A stretch of DNA of 38,281 bases from Oscillospiraceae bacterium (GCA_015064245.1 SVSQ01000009.1:1-38281); one strand, 5' to 3'; positions 8,995 through 17,540 are shown, counted from the first letter of the stretch. Program-made: numbers and translations. The notes: generated by a model from the sequence alone, not told the origin.

Positions 8995-10488
8995 TCAGAT
9001 TTTTCCGCTCTTATAAAGGTCGATAAGATCTCTCAGTCCCTGCTCAGCCGATCCGATAATGGAATCGTATTGTGATACGAAGTTGTTGGATCTTTCTTTT
9101 GCAAGCGTAGTGAAGATCGAGCCTATATTTCCGAGAGAGGAGCTGTACTCGAATACGAAGTTTTTAGTGAGGGTAGATTTAACCGTAGGATGCTGAGCGG
9201 TGATGATATCGATCATCTGCGCGGACTGATCGTCACGGTTATAAGCTGCTTTGAGCGCAGTTTCGTAGAAAGCAAGAGAAACGCTGCGGTAGCTTTCGGA
9301 GCAGAGAGCCTCGATAACTGCGCTGACTTCCTCGTTTGCTCTGTCGATGTCAGTGGAAACGGGAATACCTGCGGTGCAGGAAGCGCTGTAAATCAACGTC
9401 TTGTATTCCTCCTGCTCTTCATCCCATTTGGGCATTGGCAGGATACCGAAGTCATCCTTCATCTCGCGCATCGCGTCGTTCATTACGGTGCTGAGGATAT
9501 TGATCTGGAAAAGAACCTGGCTGTCGGTGAATACAGGCGCATAACTCTTATTTATATTAGAAGCGAGTATGCCTGGGGAATTATGAAAGAAATCATTTAT
9601 CTTGGTTATGAAGGCAACGGATTTTTCATCCTTGAAATTGAATATCGGCATACCTTGATCATTTCTGTCATACAGACGGATGCCTACTGATTCTCTCAAG
9701 AAATCCATATTTGCGGTTTGGTGGTGGTCGTATCCGTAGATATCATTTGAACCGTCACCGCCCTTGGAAACGTAGCCCTTCTTTGCAAGACGTGTGAATT
9801 CATCCAACGTCCATTTGCCGTCCAGTACTACCTGGTAGAGCTCATCTCTTTCTTTGGTAGGAGATACGTACTGAGAATAAAGCTCTTTGTTGTAGTAAAC
9901 GGTGCCAGCTCTTCCGATATTACTGATATGAAGATCACCGTAGAGGAAACGGTAGTTATAATTATCCACCGCAAGCTCCATGATAGCGTCCTCGTACCAC
10001 CAATCCTCGTTAAGATCTATGTAATTTGAATCGTTGAGGTCGTGGAAGTAGTTGAAGAGCTTGTAACCGATAAGACGGTTGTTCGCCGCGAAAACTGCTT
10101 CGAATGCGCAGGACATAGTTTGTATCTCGCGTCTCAGCTCCTCGGGGCTGTCCTGCCATCTTGCGGAAGTACCTTCCATAAACTGCAGATCAACGTTAAG
10201 ACGTTCTTGTACACTTAGGTTTCTTTCGTGGATCTTGGAAAAGACTATATCAGTTGTACCCTCAATACCGAGAGCGTCGTCCTTTTGGCCGTGGAACCAG
10301 ATCGTAATAGTCTGGTTTTCGAGATCGTAGCCGTCCGGGATAGTATCCTTGGCAGTCTCACGTGTCTCGCCGTCCAAATCGGTTTGATCATTTGACTCTT
10401 CGTTTTTTTCTTCGTTGCCGCAAGCAATAAGAAGCGGAAGAAGCATACAGAGGCAGAGCGCAAAAATCAAAAATCTTATTTTTTTCAT
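8995..10488 (-). CDS. Putative extracellular solute-binding lipoprotein, array member 1 (last gene)
   Basis: This 497-aa protein starts with a basic n-region, a hydrophobic core and a lipobox ending LLIAC (C23), so it should be lipid-anchored outside the membrane. Size, lipobox, a beta-alpha N-terminal lobe after YDLENQ and a helical C-terminal half suggest a family 1-type solute-binding protein fold; this is inference. Blocks shared with all five paralogs include FNYFHDLNDSNYID (145-158), DNYNYRFLYGD (175-185), GGDGSNDIYG (243-252), REMKDDFGI (341-349), NRDDQSAQMIDII (417-429) and a terminal GKI. The N-terminal linker (about 24-50) is charged and diverged. AAGGATGG precedes the ATG, 27 bp after the gene upstream. 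No permease is nearby, so the ligand is unknown. Confidence 0.88.
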   Translation of the reverse strand: MKKIRFLIFALCLCMLLPLLIACGNEEKNEESNDQTDLDGETRETAKDTIPDGYDLENQTITIWFHGQKDDALGIEGTTDIVFSKIHERNLSVQERLNVDLQFMEGTSARWQDSPEELRREIQTMSCAFEAVFAANNRLIGYKLFNYFHDLNDSNYIDLNEDWWYEDAIMELAVDNYNYRFLYGDLHISNIGRAGTVYYNKELYSQYVSPTKERDELYQVVLDGKWTLDEFTRLAKKGYVSKGGDGSNDIYGYDHHQTANMDFLRESVGIRLYDRNDQGMPIFNFKDEKSVAFITKINDFFHNSPGILASNINKSYAPVFTDSQVLFQINILSTVMNDAMREMKDDFGILPMPKWDEEQEEYKTLIYSASCTAGIPVSTDIDRANEEVSAVIEALCSESYRSVSLAFYETALKAAYNRDDQSAQMIDIITAQHPTVKSTLTKNFVFEYSSSLGNIGSIFTTLAKERSNNFVSQYDSIIGSAEQGLRDLIDLYKSGKI

Positions 10489-10560
10489 AACTGAACCATC
10501 CTTAAAAACTTTATATTAAATTTTTCCGTCCTTGTACTGCTTGATCAGATCTTTCATTCC
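10442..10560. repeat. Direct repeat copy A spanning a gene junction of the array
   Basis: This 119-bp stretch covers the signal-peptide codons of array gene 1, the 27-bp spacer and the last codons of gene 2. It matches 11966-12084 with 7 mismatches counted by hand, only 2 of them in the first 89 bp. It marks a tandem-duplication junction. Confidence 0.85.
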
Positions 10561-12012
10561 TGTTTCTGCAGCTCCGATGATAGAATCGTACTGAGACATA
10601 AATGAATTTGACTGGTTATTTATAAGAGTAGAGAAGATAGTGCCAAGCTTACCGAGAGAGGAGCTGTATTCGTATACAAAATTAGATGTGAAGGTTGACT
10701 TTACAGTATCGTGCTGACCTGTGATGATGTCGATCATCTGAGCGGAGAGGTCGTCGCGGTTATAGGCTGCCTTAAGTGCGGTTTCGTAATAAGCCAAGGT
10801 AACCTTGCGGTAGCTTTCGGAAGCAAGCGCTTCAACAACTGCGCTGACCTCTTCGTTTGCCTTGTCAATGTCAACAGAAATCGGGATACAGCAGGTAGTC
10901 GCGGAGTTATGAGCCAAAGTGATGTATTCTTCCTGAGCCTCGTCCCACTTCGGGAAGGGAAGAATACCGAAGTCATCCTTCATTTCTCGCATATTGCTTT
11001 GAAGAACGTGACCGATACGTTTAAGGTCGAACATTGCTTTGCCATTTGTGAATCCGTTTGTATATTCACTTGGAATATCTAAAAGAGCTCCGTCGTTTTC
11101 ATATATAAATTCGTAAAGAGCGTTTGCGAAATCAACGGATTTATCATTGTTCAGGTTGTATACCGGCATGCCCTGATCATTTCTCTCGTAGAGATGGATG
11201 CCGACTCCTTCACGGAAATGATGCAAAGCTTCCTTGTTATCATATATATATCCATAAATATCATTTGTGCCATCACCACCCTTTTCGATGTGGCTCTTTT
11301 TGACCATACTGCTCAGCTTCTCAAAGGTCCATTTTCCTTCCATAACAAGCTGATATGGCTCGTCAGGATTTTTATCGGCGGAAATATACTGCTCATAAAG
11401 CGGTTTATTGTAGTATATAGCGCCTGCCGAACCCAGACCTCCGATTGCTATATCTCCGTAAAGGAAACGGCAGTTGTAATTGTCGACTGAAAGCTCGGTT
11501 ATAGCATCGGTGTACCACCAGCGTTCTTCGATATCAATATAGTTAGTTTCGTTTGCGTTATGGAAATAGTTGAAAAGCTTCATCTGGATAACGGAGTTGT
11601 TTGAGGTAAATACTATATCCCAAGCTGCGGAAAGGGTTTGGATCTCTCGCTTTATCATATCCGAGGCATCCTGCCATGAGGAAGTATTTGAGCTCATAAA
11701 TTCGAGATCGACGTTAAGACGGTCTTCGACGGAAAGATTTCTCTCATGGATACGGGAGTAAACGATATCCGTTGTATCCGAAATACCGCAAATATCATTT
11801 GCTCTTGCAGGTGTGTGGAAAATACCGATGCTTTGGTTTTCCAGATCGTAGTCATCCGGAATACTGTCTGCAGCTTTTTCACGGCTGCTGTCGTCATAAG
11901 CATATTTATCATCGTTGGTTTTTGGCGGTTCCTTTGTTTTTCCGCAAGCAATGATTATAGGTAATAGCATACAGAGGCAGAGTGCAAAAATCAAAAATCT
12001 TATTTTTTTCAT
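10516..12012 (-). CDS. Putative extracellular solute-binding lipoprotein, array member 2
   Basis: This 498-aa paralog has a signal peptide nearly identical to member 1 and a lipobox IIIAC (C23). It is followed by a linker with the DDSSREKAADSIP block that members 2-6 share. It keeps the scaffold blocks (YSRIHERNLSV, NYFHNANETNYID, REMKDDFGILPFPKWDE, YDSIIGAAETG, terminal DGKI). It differs from member 1 mainly after YDLENQ, after NDIYG and around FTNGKAMFDLKR. One position of the DNYNY block reads DNYNC, a departure from the other copies. The spacer to member 3 is 27 bp and nearly identical to that before member 1. Co-transcription from the promoter near 16650 is likely. The ligand cannot be named. 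Confidence 0.88.
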   Translation of the reverse strand: MKKIRFLIFALCLCMLLPIIIACGKTKEPPKTNDDKYAYDDSSREKAADSIPDDYDLENQSIGIFHTPARANDICGISDTTDIVYSRIHERNLSVEDRLNVDLEFMSSNTSSWQDASDMIKREIQTLSAAWDIVFTSNNSVIQMKLFNYFHNANETNYIDIEERWWYTDAITELSVDNYNCRFLYGDIAIGGLGSAGAIYYNKPLYEQYISADKNPDEPYQLVMEGKWTFEKLSSMVKKSHIEKGGDGTNDIYGYIYDNKEALHHFREGVGIHLYERNDQGMPVYNLNNDKSVDFANALYEFIYENDGALLDIPSEYTNGFTNGKAMFDLKRIGHVLQSNMREMKDDFGILPFPKWDEAQEEYITLAHNSATTCCIPISVDIDKANEEVSAVVEALASESYRKVTLAYYETALKAAYNRDDLSAQMIDIITGQHDTVKSTFTSNFVYEYSSSLGKLGTIFSTLINNQSNSFMSQYDSIIGAAETGMKDLIKQYKDGKI

Positions 12013-12084
12013 AACTGAGCCATCCTTAAAAACTTTATATTAAATTTTTCCGTCTTTATACTGCTGGATGAGATCTTTCATACC
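11966..12084. repeat. Direct repeat copy B spanning a gene junction of the array
   Basis: This is the partner of the repeat at 10442-10560, offset by 1,524 bp. It covers the start of array gene 2, the 27-bp spacer and the 3' end of array gene 3. Homology is highest over the signal peptide and spacer and falls off into the mature coding parts. Confidence 0.85.
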
Positions 12085-13539
12085 GGCGTTTGCCTGACCG
12101 ATAATACTGTCATATTTAGAAACGAAATTATTGGATTTTTCATTTTTGACCAGTGTGCTGATCATCATTCCGATTCCGCCGAGTGATGAGCTGTACTCGT
12201 AAGCAAAGTTCTTCGTAAGAACTGATTTTACAGTATCGTGCTGACCGGTGATGATATCTATCATCTGCGCATCAAGGTCGTCACGTGTGTAAGCTGTCTT
12301 AAGAGCTGTTTCGTAGTAAGCGACGGCTACGCGGCGGTAGCTTTCGGAAGCGAGAGCCTCAATAACTGCGCTGACCTCCTCGTTTGCTCTGTCGATGTCA
12401 GTTGAAACGGGGACGCATACCATGGTGGAAGAATTATGTACCAGCGTTCTGTACTCCTCCTGAGCCTCGTCCCATTTAGGGTAGGGGAGGATACCGAAGT
12501 CGGACTTCATTTCACGCTTACCGTCTCCGAGAACGGCGTTAAGGTTCTGGAGCTCGAATATCGCGAGGTTGTTGTTGAAAGCGTTTGTGTATTCACTGGG
12601 ATAATCAATAAGCACTCCGTTGTTTTCATAGCAGAATTCATACATAGCGTTTGTGAAGTCAACGGTTTTGTCATTATTCATATTGAATTCCGGGATACCC
12701 TGAGCGTTTCTTTCGTAGATCTTTATTCCAACGCCCTCCCTGAAGTGATGGTGAGCCTCTTTGTTTTCAAAAACGATTCCGTAAATATCGTTTGTTCCGT
12801 CTCCGCCCCTTTCGATACGAGCGTTTTTAACGAGACGTGCAAATTCCTCAAACGTCCATTTTCCGTCAAGTACCTTGTAGTAAAGCTCTTCGGGGTCCTT
12901 GGTTGGAGAAAGATACTGTGAGTAAAGCTCTTTGTTATAGTAGATAACGCTGGAGGTACCGAGACCGCTGATGTGGATATCGCCGTAAAGGAAACGGTAG
13001 TTGTAGTTATCAACGGAAAGCTCCATCGTAGCGTCCGTGTACCACCATCTTTCATCGATGTCGATATACTCGGAATCGTTCATGTTATGGAAGTAATTGA
13101 ACATCTTGGTCTGAATGACCGTGTTGTTTGATGTGAACGCCGCTTCCCAAGCCGTAGACATGGTCTGGATCTCTTTTTTCAGAACCTCTGATGCTTCCTG
13201 CCACGAGGACGTTCCAGAGGGAATGAATTCGAGCTTAAAGTTCAGTCTTTCCTGAACGGCGAGATTTCTCTCGTGTATCCTGGAGTAAACGATATCGGTG
13301 TTTTCGCTGTCGCCCCAGATGTTTTTGTCCTGATCGGCTCTTGTAAAGAAAGAGATGGTCTGGTTTTCAAGATCGTAACCGTATGGGATGCTGTCAGCAG
13401 CCATTTCACGGGAGCTGTCATCGTACTCATATTTGCCTTTGACGTCAACGTCCGGGGTTTCTTCCTTGCCGCATGCAACTATCAGTGGAAGTATCATGCA
13501 AAAGCAAAGTATCAAAAGTAAAATTCGTGTCTTTTTCAT
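12040..13539 (-). CDS. Putative extracellular solute-binding lipoprotein, array member 3
   Basis: This 499-aa lipoprotein (lipobox LIVAC, C23) has the common family scaffold: DDSSREMAADSIP linker, YSRIHERNLAVQERLN, NYFHNMNDSEYIDIDERWWY, REMKSDFGILPYPKWDE and terminal QYKDGKI. REMKSDFG replaces the REMKDDFG of its siblings. The patch after YDLENQ (SFFTRADQDKN) and the region YENNGVLIDYPSEYTNAFNN resemble member 2 more than the others, suggesting 2 and 3 are close relatives. GAAAGGT serves as Shine-Dalgarno, and the spacer sequence differs from that of members 1 and 2. Function is inferred only from fold-like features and lipidation. Confidence 0.88.
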   Translation of the reverse strand: MKKTRILLLILCFCMILPLIVACGKEETPDVDVKGKYEYDDSSREMAADSIPYGYDLENQTISFFTRADQDKNIWGDSENTDIVYSRIHERNLAVQERLNFKLEFIPSGTSSWQEASEVLKKEIQTMSTAWEAAFTSNNTVIQTKMFNYFHNMNDSEYIDIDERWWYTDATMELSVDNYNYRFLYGDIHISGLGTSSVIYYNKELYSQYLSPTKDPEELYYKVLDGKWTFEEFARLVKNARIERGGDGTNDIYGIVFENKEAHHHFREGVGIKIYERNAQGIPEFNMNNDKTVDFTNAMYEFCYENNGVLIDYPSEYTNAFNNNLAIFELQNLNAVLGDGKREMKSDFGILPYPKWDEAQEEYRTLVHNSSTMVCVPVSTDIDRANEEVSAVIEALASESYRRVAVAYYETALKTAYTRDDLDAQMIDIITGQHDTVKSVLTKNFAYEYSSSLGGIGMMISTLVKNEKSNNFVSKYDSIIGQANAGMKDLIQQYKDGKI

Positions 13540-13566
13540 AGTGTTTACCTTTCAAGTATCTATTGC

Positions 13567-15066
13567 TTAAATTTTTCCGTCTTTATACTGCTGGATAAGC
13601 TCTTTAAGTCCGATTTCGGCTGCGCCTATAGAGCTGTCGTACTGAGAAGCGAAGTTTGTGTTTCCGGCTGCCATAAGGGCGTTGAATAAACTTCCGATAC
13701 CGCCGAGAGATTGAGTATATTCATACGCGAAGTTCTTGGTGAGGGTGGACTTGACTGTGTCGTGCTGAGCGGTGATGATATCTATCATCTGAGCGGAAAG
13801 GTCATCACGGTTGTAGGCTGTCTTAAGAGCTGTTTCATAGAAAGCGACTGCAACGCGGCGGTAGCTTTCGGAAGCGAGAGCCTCGATTAACGCGCTGATC
13901 TCCTCGTTTGCTCTGTCCTCATCTGTGGAGACGGGAATACAGGTTGCAACGGTAGCGTTATGCAGCAGGGTGATATATTCCTCCTGATCCTCATTGAGCT
14001 TAGGATAAGGCACGATACCGAAATCGTCCTTCATCTCACGCATTTTTTCGTTAAGAGAATGCATGATGCGGTTCATATCGAACATAAGTGTGCTGTCAAC
14101 GAAGGATGAGTTATTTACCTGATTTCTGTAAAGAGCGTTGATACAGCCCTCGTTCTCGTAATACAGAGAGTACAGCTTGTTTGTGAATTCGATGGAACGG
14201 TCATCTCTGAAATTAAATACGGGCATACCGTATTCGTTTCTTTCGTACATTCTGATGCCTGCGGACTCACGGAGATAGTGGTTCCATTCCTGGTAAGTCA
14301 TCGCAAGACCGTAGATATCGGCAGATCCGTCTCCGCCCTTTTCAATGTGGGATTTTTTGACTATTCTGTCAAACTCCTCGAGCGTCCATTTTCCTTCAAG
14401 GACTTTGGTGTAAAGCTCGTCGGGGTTCTTGTCGGGTGAGATATACTGCTCGTAAAGCACCTTGTTATAGTAGATACATCCAGCCTGACCGAGATCGGTA
14501 AGATGGATATCGCCGTAAAGGAAACGGTAATTGTAGTTATCAACGGAAACTTCCATAATAGCGTCCGGATACCACCATCTTTCCTCAATATCGATATACT
14601 CTGAATCGTTGAGGTTGTGGAAATAGTTGAATATCTTTTGCTGGATGATACGCTGGTTTCCTGCAAAGACCGCTTCGAAAGCTGCAGACATAGTCTGAAT
14701 CTCACGCTTCAGCTCGCTGGAGCTTTCCTGCCATGAGGAAACGGTACATTCCATAAAATCGATATCAACGTTGAGTCGCTCTTCTACAGAAAGGTTTCTT
14801 TCGTAGATTTTGGAATAAACGATATCCGTGGTGTCCTCCAGACCGAGGGTGGCTTCCATGGTTTCGTGCCACCAGATACCGATCGTCTGGTTTTCCAGAT
14901 CGTAGTTATCGGGAATACTGTCGGCGGCTCTTTCACGGGAAGAGTCGTCGTAGTCGTATTTACCCGTGACCTCCGGAGTTTTTTCCTCTTCTTTACCGCA
15001 GGCTACTAAAGTTGGGATAATTAAGCAAAAACAAAGAAGTAAAATGATAAATCTTGTTTTTTTCAT
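13567..15066 (-). CDS. Putative extracellular solute-binding lipoprotein, array member 4
   Basis: The open frame reaches back to 15147, but the first 27 codons would lie inside the preceding gene and are not signal-peptide-like. The ATG at 15066 follows AGAAAGGAT and starts the family-typical MKKTRF signal sequence, with lipobox TLVAC (C23), giving 499 aa. Family blocks are intact: NYFHNLNDSEYIDIEERWWY, DNYNYRFLYGDI, GGDGSADIYG, REMKDDFGIVPYPKLNE and YKDGKI. Distinct stretches are IWWHETMEATLG after the N-terminal strand, AMTYQEWNHYL after DIYG and LYRNQVNNSSFVDS in the third patch. These may line a different ligand cleft (inference). Confidence 0.88.
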   Translation of the reverse strand: MKKTRFIILLLCFCLIIPTLVACGKEEEKTPEVTGKYDYDDSSRERAADSIPDNYDLENQTIGIWWHETMEATLGLEDTTDIVYSKIYERNLSVEERLNVDIDFMECTVSSWQESSSELKREIQTMSAAFEAVFAGNQRIIQQKIFNYFHNLNDSEYIDIEERWWYPDAIMEVSVDNYNYRFLYGDIHLTDLGQAGCIYYNKVLYEQYISPDKNPDELYTKVLEGKWTLEEFDRIVKKSHIEKGGDGSADIYGLAMTYQEWNHYLRESAGIRMYERNEYGMPVFNFRDDRSIEFTNKLYSLYYENEGCINALYRNQVNNSSFVDSTLMFDMNRIMHSLNEKMREMKDDFGIVPYPKLNEDQEEYITLLHNATVATCIPVSTDEDRANEEISALIEALASESYRRVAVAFYETALKTAYNRDDLSAQMIDIITAQHDTVKSTLTKNFAYEYTQSLGGIGSLFNALMAAGNTNFASQYDSSIGAAEIGLKELIQQYKDGKI

Positions 15067-15094
15067 GATAGTTATCCTTTCTGAAAATTTTATA

Positions 15095-16609
15095 TTATAT
15101 CTTACCGTCCTTGTACTGCTGAATAAGGGTACGGAGAGCGGTGTCAACGCTTCCGATCAAACTGTCATAGGTGGAAGCGAAATTGTAAGAACGGCTACCG
15201 ATGAGGTTTCCGAAAATGTTACCTATTCCGCCGAGAGATCCGCTGTACTCGTAAGCGAAGTTCTTGGTGAGGGTAGATTTAACGGTATTGTGCTGACCTG
15301 TGATGATGTCGATCATCTGAGCGGACTGGTCGTCACGGTTGTACGCTGCTTTAAGAGCTGTCTCATAGAATGCGACTGCGACGCGGCGGTAGCTTTCGGA
15401 GCAGAGAGCCTCGATCACGGCGCTGAGCTCTTCATTTGCGTAGTCGATATCTGAGGAGACGGGAATAGCGGTGATGGTGGAAGAGTTATGGATAAGGGTT
15501 ACGTATTCTTCCTGGAATTCATCCCATTTTGGATAGGGAAGGATTCCGAAGTCATCCTTCATCTCACGCATGTCTTCATTGAGGACTTCTCCGAGTTTTT
15601 CCAATTTGAAGAATACCTGACCGTTCGTGAAGGTAGCCTCGGTCACGTCGTTATTATATCTTACGTTTACAACGCCCTCGTTTTCATAGAACAATTCATA
15701 AAGCTTGAGTGCAAAATCAACGGATTTATCATCATTGAAGTCGAATATCGGCATACCAAAGTCGTCACGGGCGTACATTCTGATGCCGGATGCTTCTCTG
15801 AAATAGTGAGGATGCTCTGCGTGGGTGATAACCCAACCGTGAAGGTCGTTTGTTCCGTCTCCGCCTTTTTCAATATGAGAGTTCTTGACTAAGCGAGTAA
15901 ACTCCTCAAAGGTCCACATACCGCTAAGGACCTTATCGTAAAGCTCATCTCTGTTTTTGGAGGGAGAAAGGTACTGCTCGTAGAGCTCTTTATTATAAAA
16001 GACCGCACCTGCATTTGCGAGGTTGTTGATATTGATATCTCCGAAAAGGAAACGGTAGTTGTAGTTATCAACGGAGACCTCCATGATAGAGTCCTCGTAC
16101 CACCAAGGCTCGCTGGTGTCTATATAATTTGAATCGTTAAGGTCGTGATAATAGTTGAATTTTTTGCCTTGGATTATGGCGTTATCACCGGACATTACGA
16201 TATCGAATGCCTGAGACATTGTAAGTATAGCGTCGTGTATTTCAGCTCCGCAATCCTGCCAAGTGGTTCCGGTAGGATGATAGAACTCAAGCACGAAATT
16301 AAGGCGTTCCTGCACGGAAAGATTTCTTTCGTAGATGCGGGAATAAACGATGTCAGTGGACTCACCGTCGCCTTCAAAGTCCTTGGTCGAGCCATAAAGG
16401 TATCCGTTAGGCGTTGTGAAGGTTACGGTCGTATTTTCGAGATCGTATCCTTCAGGAATAGTGTCGGCAGCTCTTTCACGGGAGCTGTCATCGTAATAAT
16501 ACTTGTCGTCAGTATCAGTTTTGTCGTTTGTGTCTGTTTTTCCGCAAGCCGCGAGGGGCAGCATCAAACAAAAGCAAAGAAGGATGAGGAGAAATTTTGT
16601 CTTCTTCAT
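15095..16609 (-). CDS. Putative extracellular solute-binding lipoprotein, array member 5 (first gene)
   Basis: This is the promoter-proximal and longest member at 504 aa; the extra residues lie mainly in the N-terminal patch (TTPNGYLYGSTKDFEGDG). The signal peptide ends in LPLAAC (C22), followed by a Thr/Asp/Lys-rich linker. Common blocks remain: YSRIYERNLSVQERLN, NYYHDLNDSNYID, DNYNYRFLFGDI, GGDGTNDLHG, REMKDDFGILPYPKWDE, terminal QYKDGKI. AGAAAGGA lies upstream of the ATG. Its leader contains the palindrome at 16637-16661, so regulation of the whole array probably acts here. Spacing to member 4 is 28 bp. Confidence 0.88.
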   Translation of the reverse strand: MKKTKFLLILLCFCLMLPLAACGKTDTNDKTDTDDKYYYDDSSRERAADTIPEGYDLENTTVTFTTPNGYLYGSTKDFEGDGESTDIVYSRIYERNLSVQERLNFVLEFYHPTGTTWQDCGAEIHDAILTMSQAFDIVMSGDNAIIQGKKFNYYHDLNDSNYIDTSEPWWYEDSIMEVSVDNYNYRFLFGDININNLANAGAVFYNKELYEQYLSPSKNRDELYDKVLSGMWTFEEFTRLVKNSHIEKGGDGTNDLHGWVITHAEHPHYFREASGIRMYARDDFGMPIFDFNDDKSVDFALKLYELFYENEGVVNVRYNNDVTEATFTNGQVFFKLEKLGEVLNEDMREMKDDFGILPYPKWDEFQEEYVTLIHNSSTITAIPVSSDIDYANEELSAVIEALCSESYRRVAVAFYETALKAAYNRDDQSAQMIDIITGQHNTVKSTLTKNFAYEYSGSLGGIGNIFGNLIGSRSYNFASTYDSLIGSVDTALRTLIQQYKDGKI

Positions 16610-16636
16610 AACAAAATCCTTTCTATAATATAATTA

Positions 16637-16661
16637 TACTATTAGTATAGTACTAATAGTA
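16637..16661. promoter_or_regulatory. Perfect 11-bp-arm palindrome, candidate operator of the lipoprotein array
   Basis: TACTATTAGTA (16637-16647) and its exact reverse complement TACTAATAGTA (16651-16661) are separated by TAG. The palindrome covers the -10 hexamer and the adjacent part of the spacer of the array promoter, and lies 28-52 bp upstream of the first start codon. This is the classical position of a repressor site. The cognate regulator is unknown and none lies directly beside it. Confidence 0.7.
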
Positions 16662-16672
16662 ATAAAATGCAA
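16644..16672 (-). promoter_or_regulatory. Sigma-A-type promoter of the lipoprotein array
   Basis: On the minus strand TTGCAT (16667-16672) and TATACT (16644-16649) are separated by exactly 17 bp. It lies upstream of array member 5 and is the only credible promoter for the five genes, because the internal spacers are just 27-28 bp. Confidence 0.75.
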
Positions 16673-16757
16673 GGCTTTTAATTCGTGCTTTTTTACAAAC
16701 TTTCTTCCGTGATTTTGGAGCAAATGCCGATTTATTACAGCTCCGAGCAGTAAATAA

Positions 16758-16786
16758 AAAACCGCGAAACGCCGTTTCGCGGTTTT
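16758..16786 (-). terminator. Intrinsic terminator of the EEP-family gene
   Basis: The arms AAAACCGCGAAACG (16758-16771) and CGTTTCGCGGTTTT (16773-16786) form a GC-rich hairpin. On the minus strand it is followed by a T-run and lies 10 bp after the stop at 16796. It insulates the array promoter from the gene upstream. Confidence 0.9.
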
Positions 16787-16795
16787 GGGGTGCGA

Positions 16796-17482
16796 TCAGA
16801 GAGTGATTTTTATATCTGTAAATATAGGATAGTGATCGGAATGCTTGGTTTCGGGCATACCCGATTCGCCAAAGGAAATATTTTCAGATACGACGATATT
16901 GTCTATAGCCGACGGAGCTTGATAGAATGAAAGATACTGACCGTTATTAAGAAGCTTTGAGCCTGCGATGACCTCGAATTCGGAAAAATCGTCGGTGTTG
17001 AAATCACCCGTAAGTACGAAATGACTGCATTTTGCAGTTTCAGCGGCTATCTCAAGCATCTGCTTTGCACGGGGAGCTTTGGCTTCGTAGGATGTGTGCG
17101 TATTGAAGAAATCCAACTTGAAGCCGTCTATATCGATCACAGCGTGACAGAGCGTTCGTCCCTCGAGCCCCTCTGCCGTGAGCGGCATTACCTCTGCTGA
17201 AACTATAGGGTATTTGCTGAGGATCGCGGTGCCGTAGCCGCCGCCTCTGTAATCGATAGCCTTGGCGAAGGTGTAGTGTTCGTAGCCCGCGCCCTTTGCG
17301 ATCTCGGCGAGGGAGTTTGCGTCCTTGACGCGGGAGGTTCCCATATCAACCTCCTGGATACCCGCGATGACCGCGCCCATATCCGCGATATCCTTGCCGA
17401 TCTCAGATATATTATCCTTTACGAACTCTCCGTGAAGGATGTTATATGTGCAAACTCTAAGCTCTAATGTATTGGAATTCAT
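16796..17482 (-). CDS. Endonuclease/exonuclease/phosphatase (EEP) family metal-dependent hydrolase, cytosolic
   Basis: This is a 228-aa enzyme of the DNase I-like EEP fold, whose members cleave phosphodiesters or phosphomonoesters in nucleic acids, lipids or sugars. Catalytic positions are visible: N14 (TYNI), E44 (IQEVD), H129 (NTH), D160 and N162 (GDFN), D194 (AIDNI) and SDH (215-217). No signal peptide is seen, so it is cytosolic. The frame extends to 17521, but the ATG at 17482 follows AAGGAAG and starts the conserved domain. It has its own consensus promoter, divergent from the two-component operon. It is clearly related to the lipoprotein EEP at 34136-34891 (shared KAIDY, YGTAI, FFNTH, SAID segments). 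The substrate is unknown. Confidence 0.88.
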   Translation of the reverse strand: MNSNTLELRVCTYNILHGEFVKDNISEIGKDIADMGAVIAGIQEVDMGTSRVKDANSLAEIAKGAGYEHYTFAKAIDYRGGGYGTAILSKYPIVSAEVMPLTAEGLEGRTLCHAVIDIDGFKLDFFNTHTSYEAKAPRAKQMLEIAAETAKCSHFVLTGDFNTDDFSEFEVIAGSKLLNNGQYLSFYQAPSAIDNIVVSENISFGESGMPETKHSDHYPIFTDIKITL

Positions 17483-17511
17483 TTTTGATACTTCCTTTTC
17501 AATTTTTGTTA

Positions 17512-17540
17512 ATTGTAGCACAGAAGAGATTTTTTGTCAA
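17512..17540 (-). promoter_or_regulatory. Sigma-A promoter of the cytosolic EEP gene
   Basis: TTGACA (17535-17540) and TACAAT (17512-17517) on the minus strand are 17 bp apart and lie 30 bp upstream of the ATG at 17482. It is divergent from the promoter at 17621-17649. Confidence 0.85.

Noticed and set aside
15067..15147. Upstream extension of array member 4 to 15147
   Set aside because: The extra residues are not signal-like and overlap the 3' end of member 5; AGAAAGGAT and the typical MKKTRF start are at 15066.
8995..16609. Large repeats read as a CRISPR or phage-like array
   Set aside because: The repeating unit is a whole ~1.5-kb lipoprotein gene with maintained frames, not short repeats and spacers.
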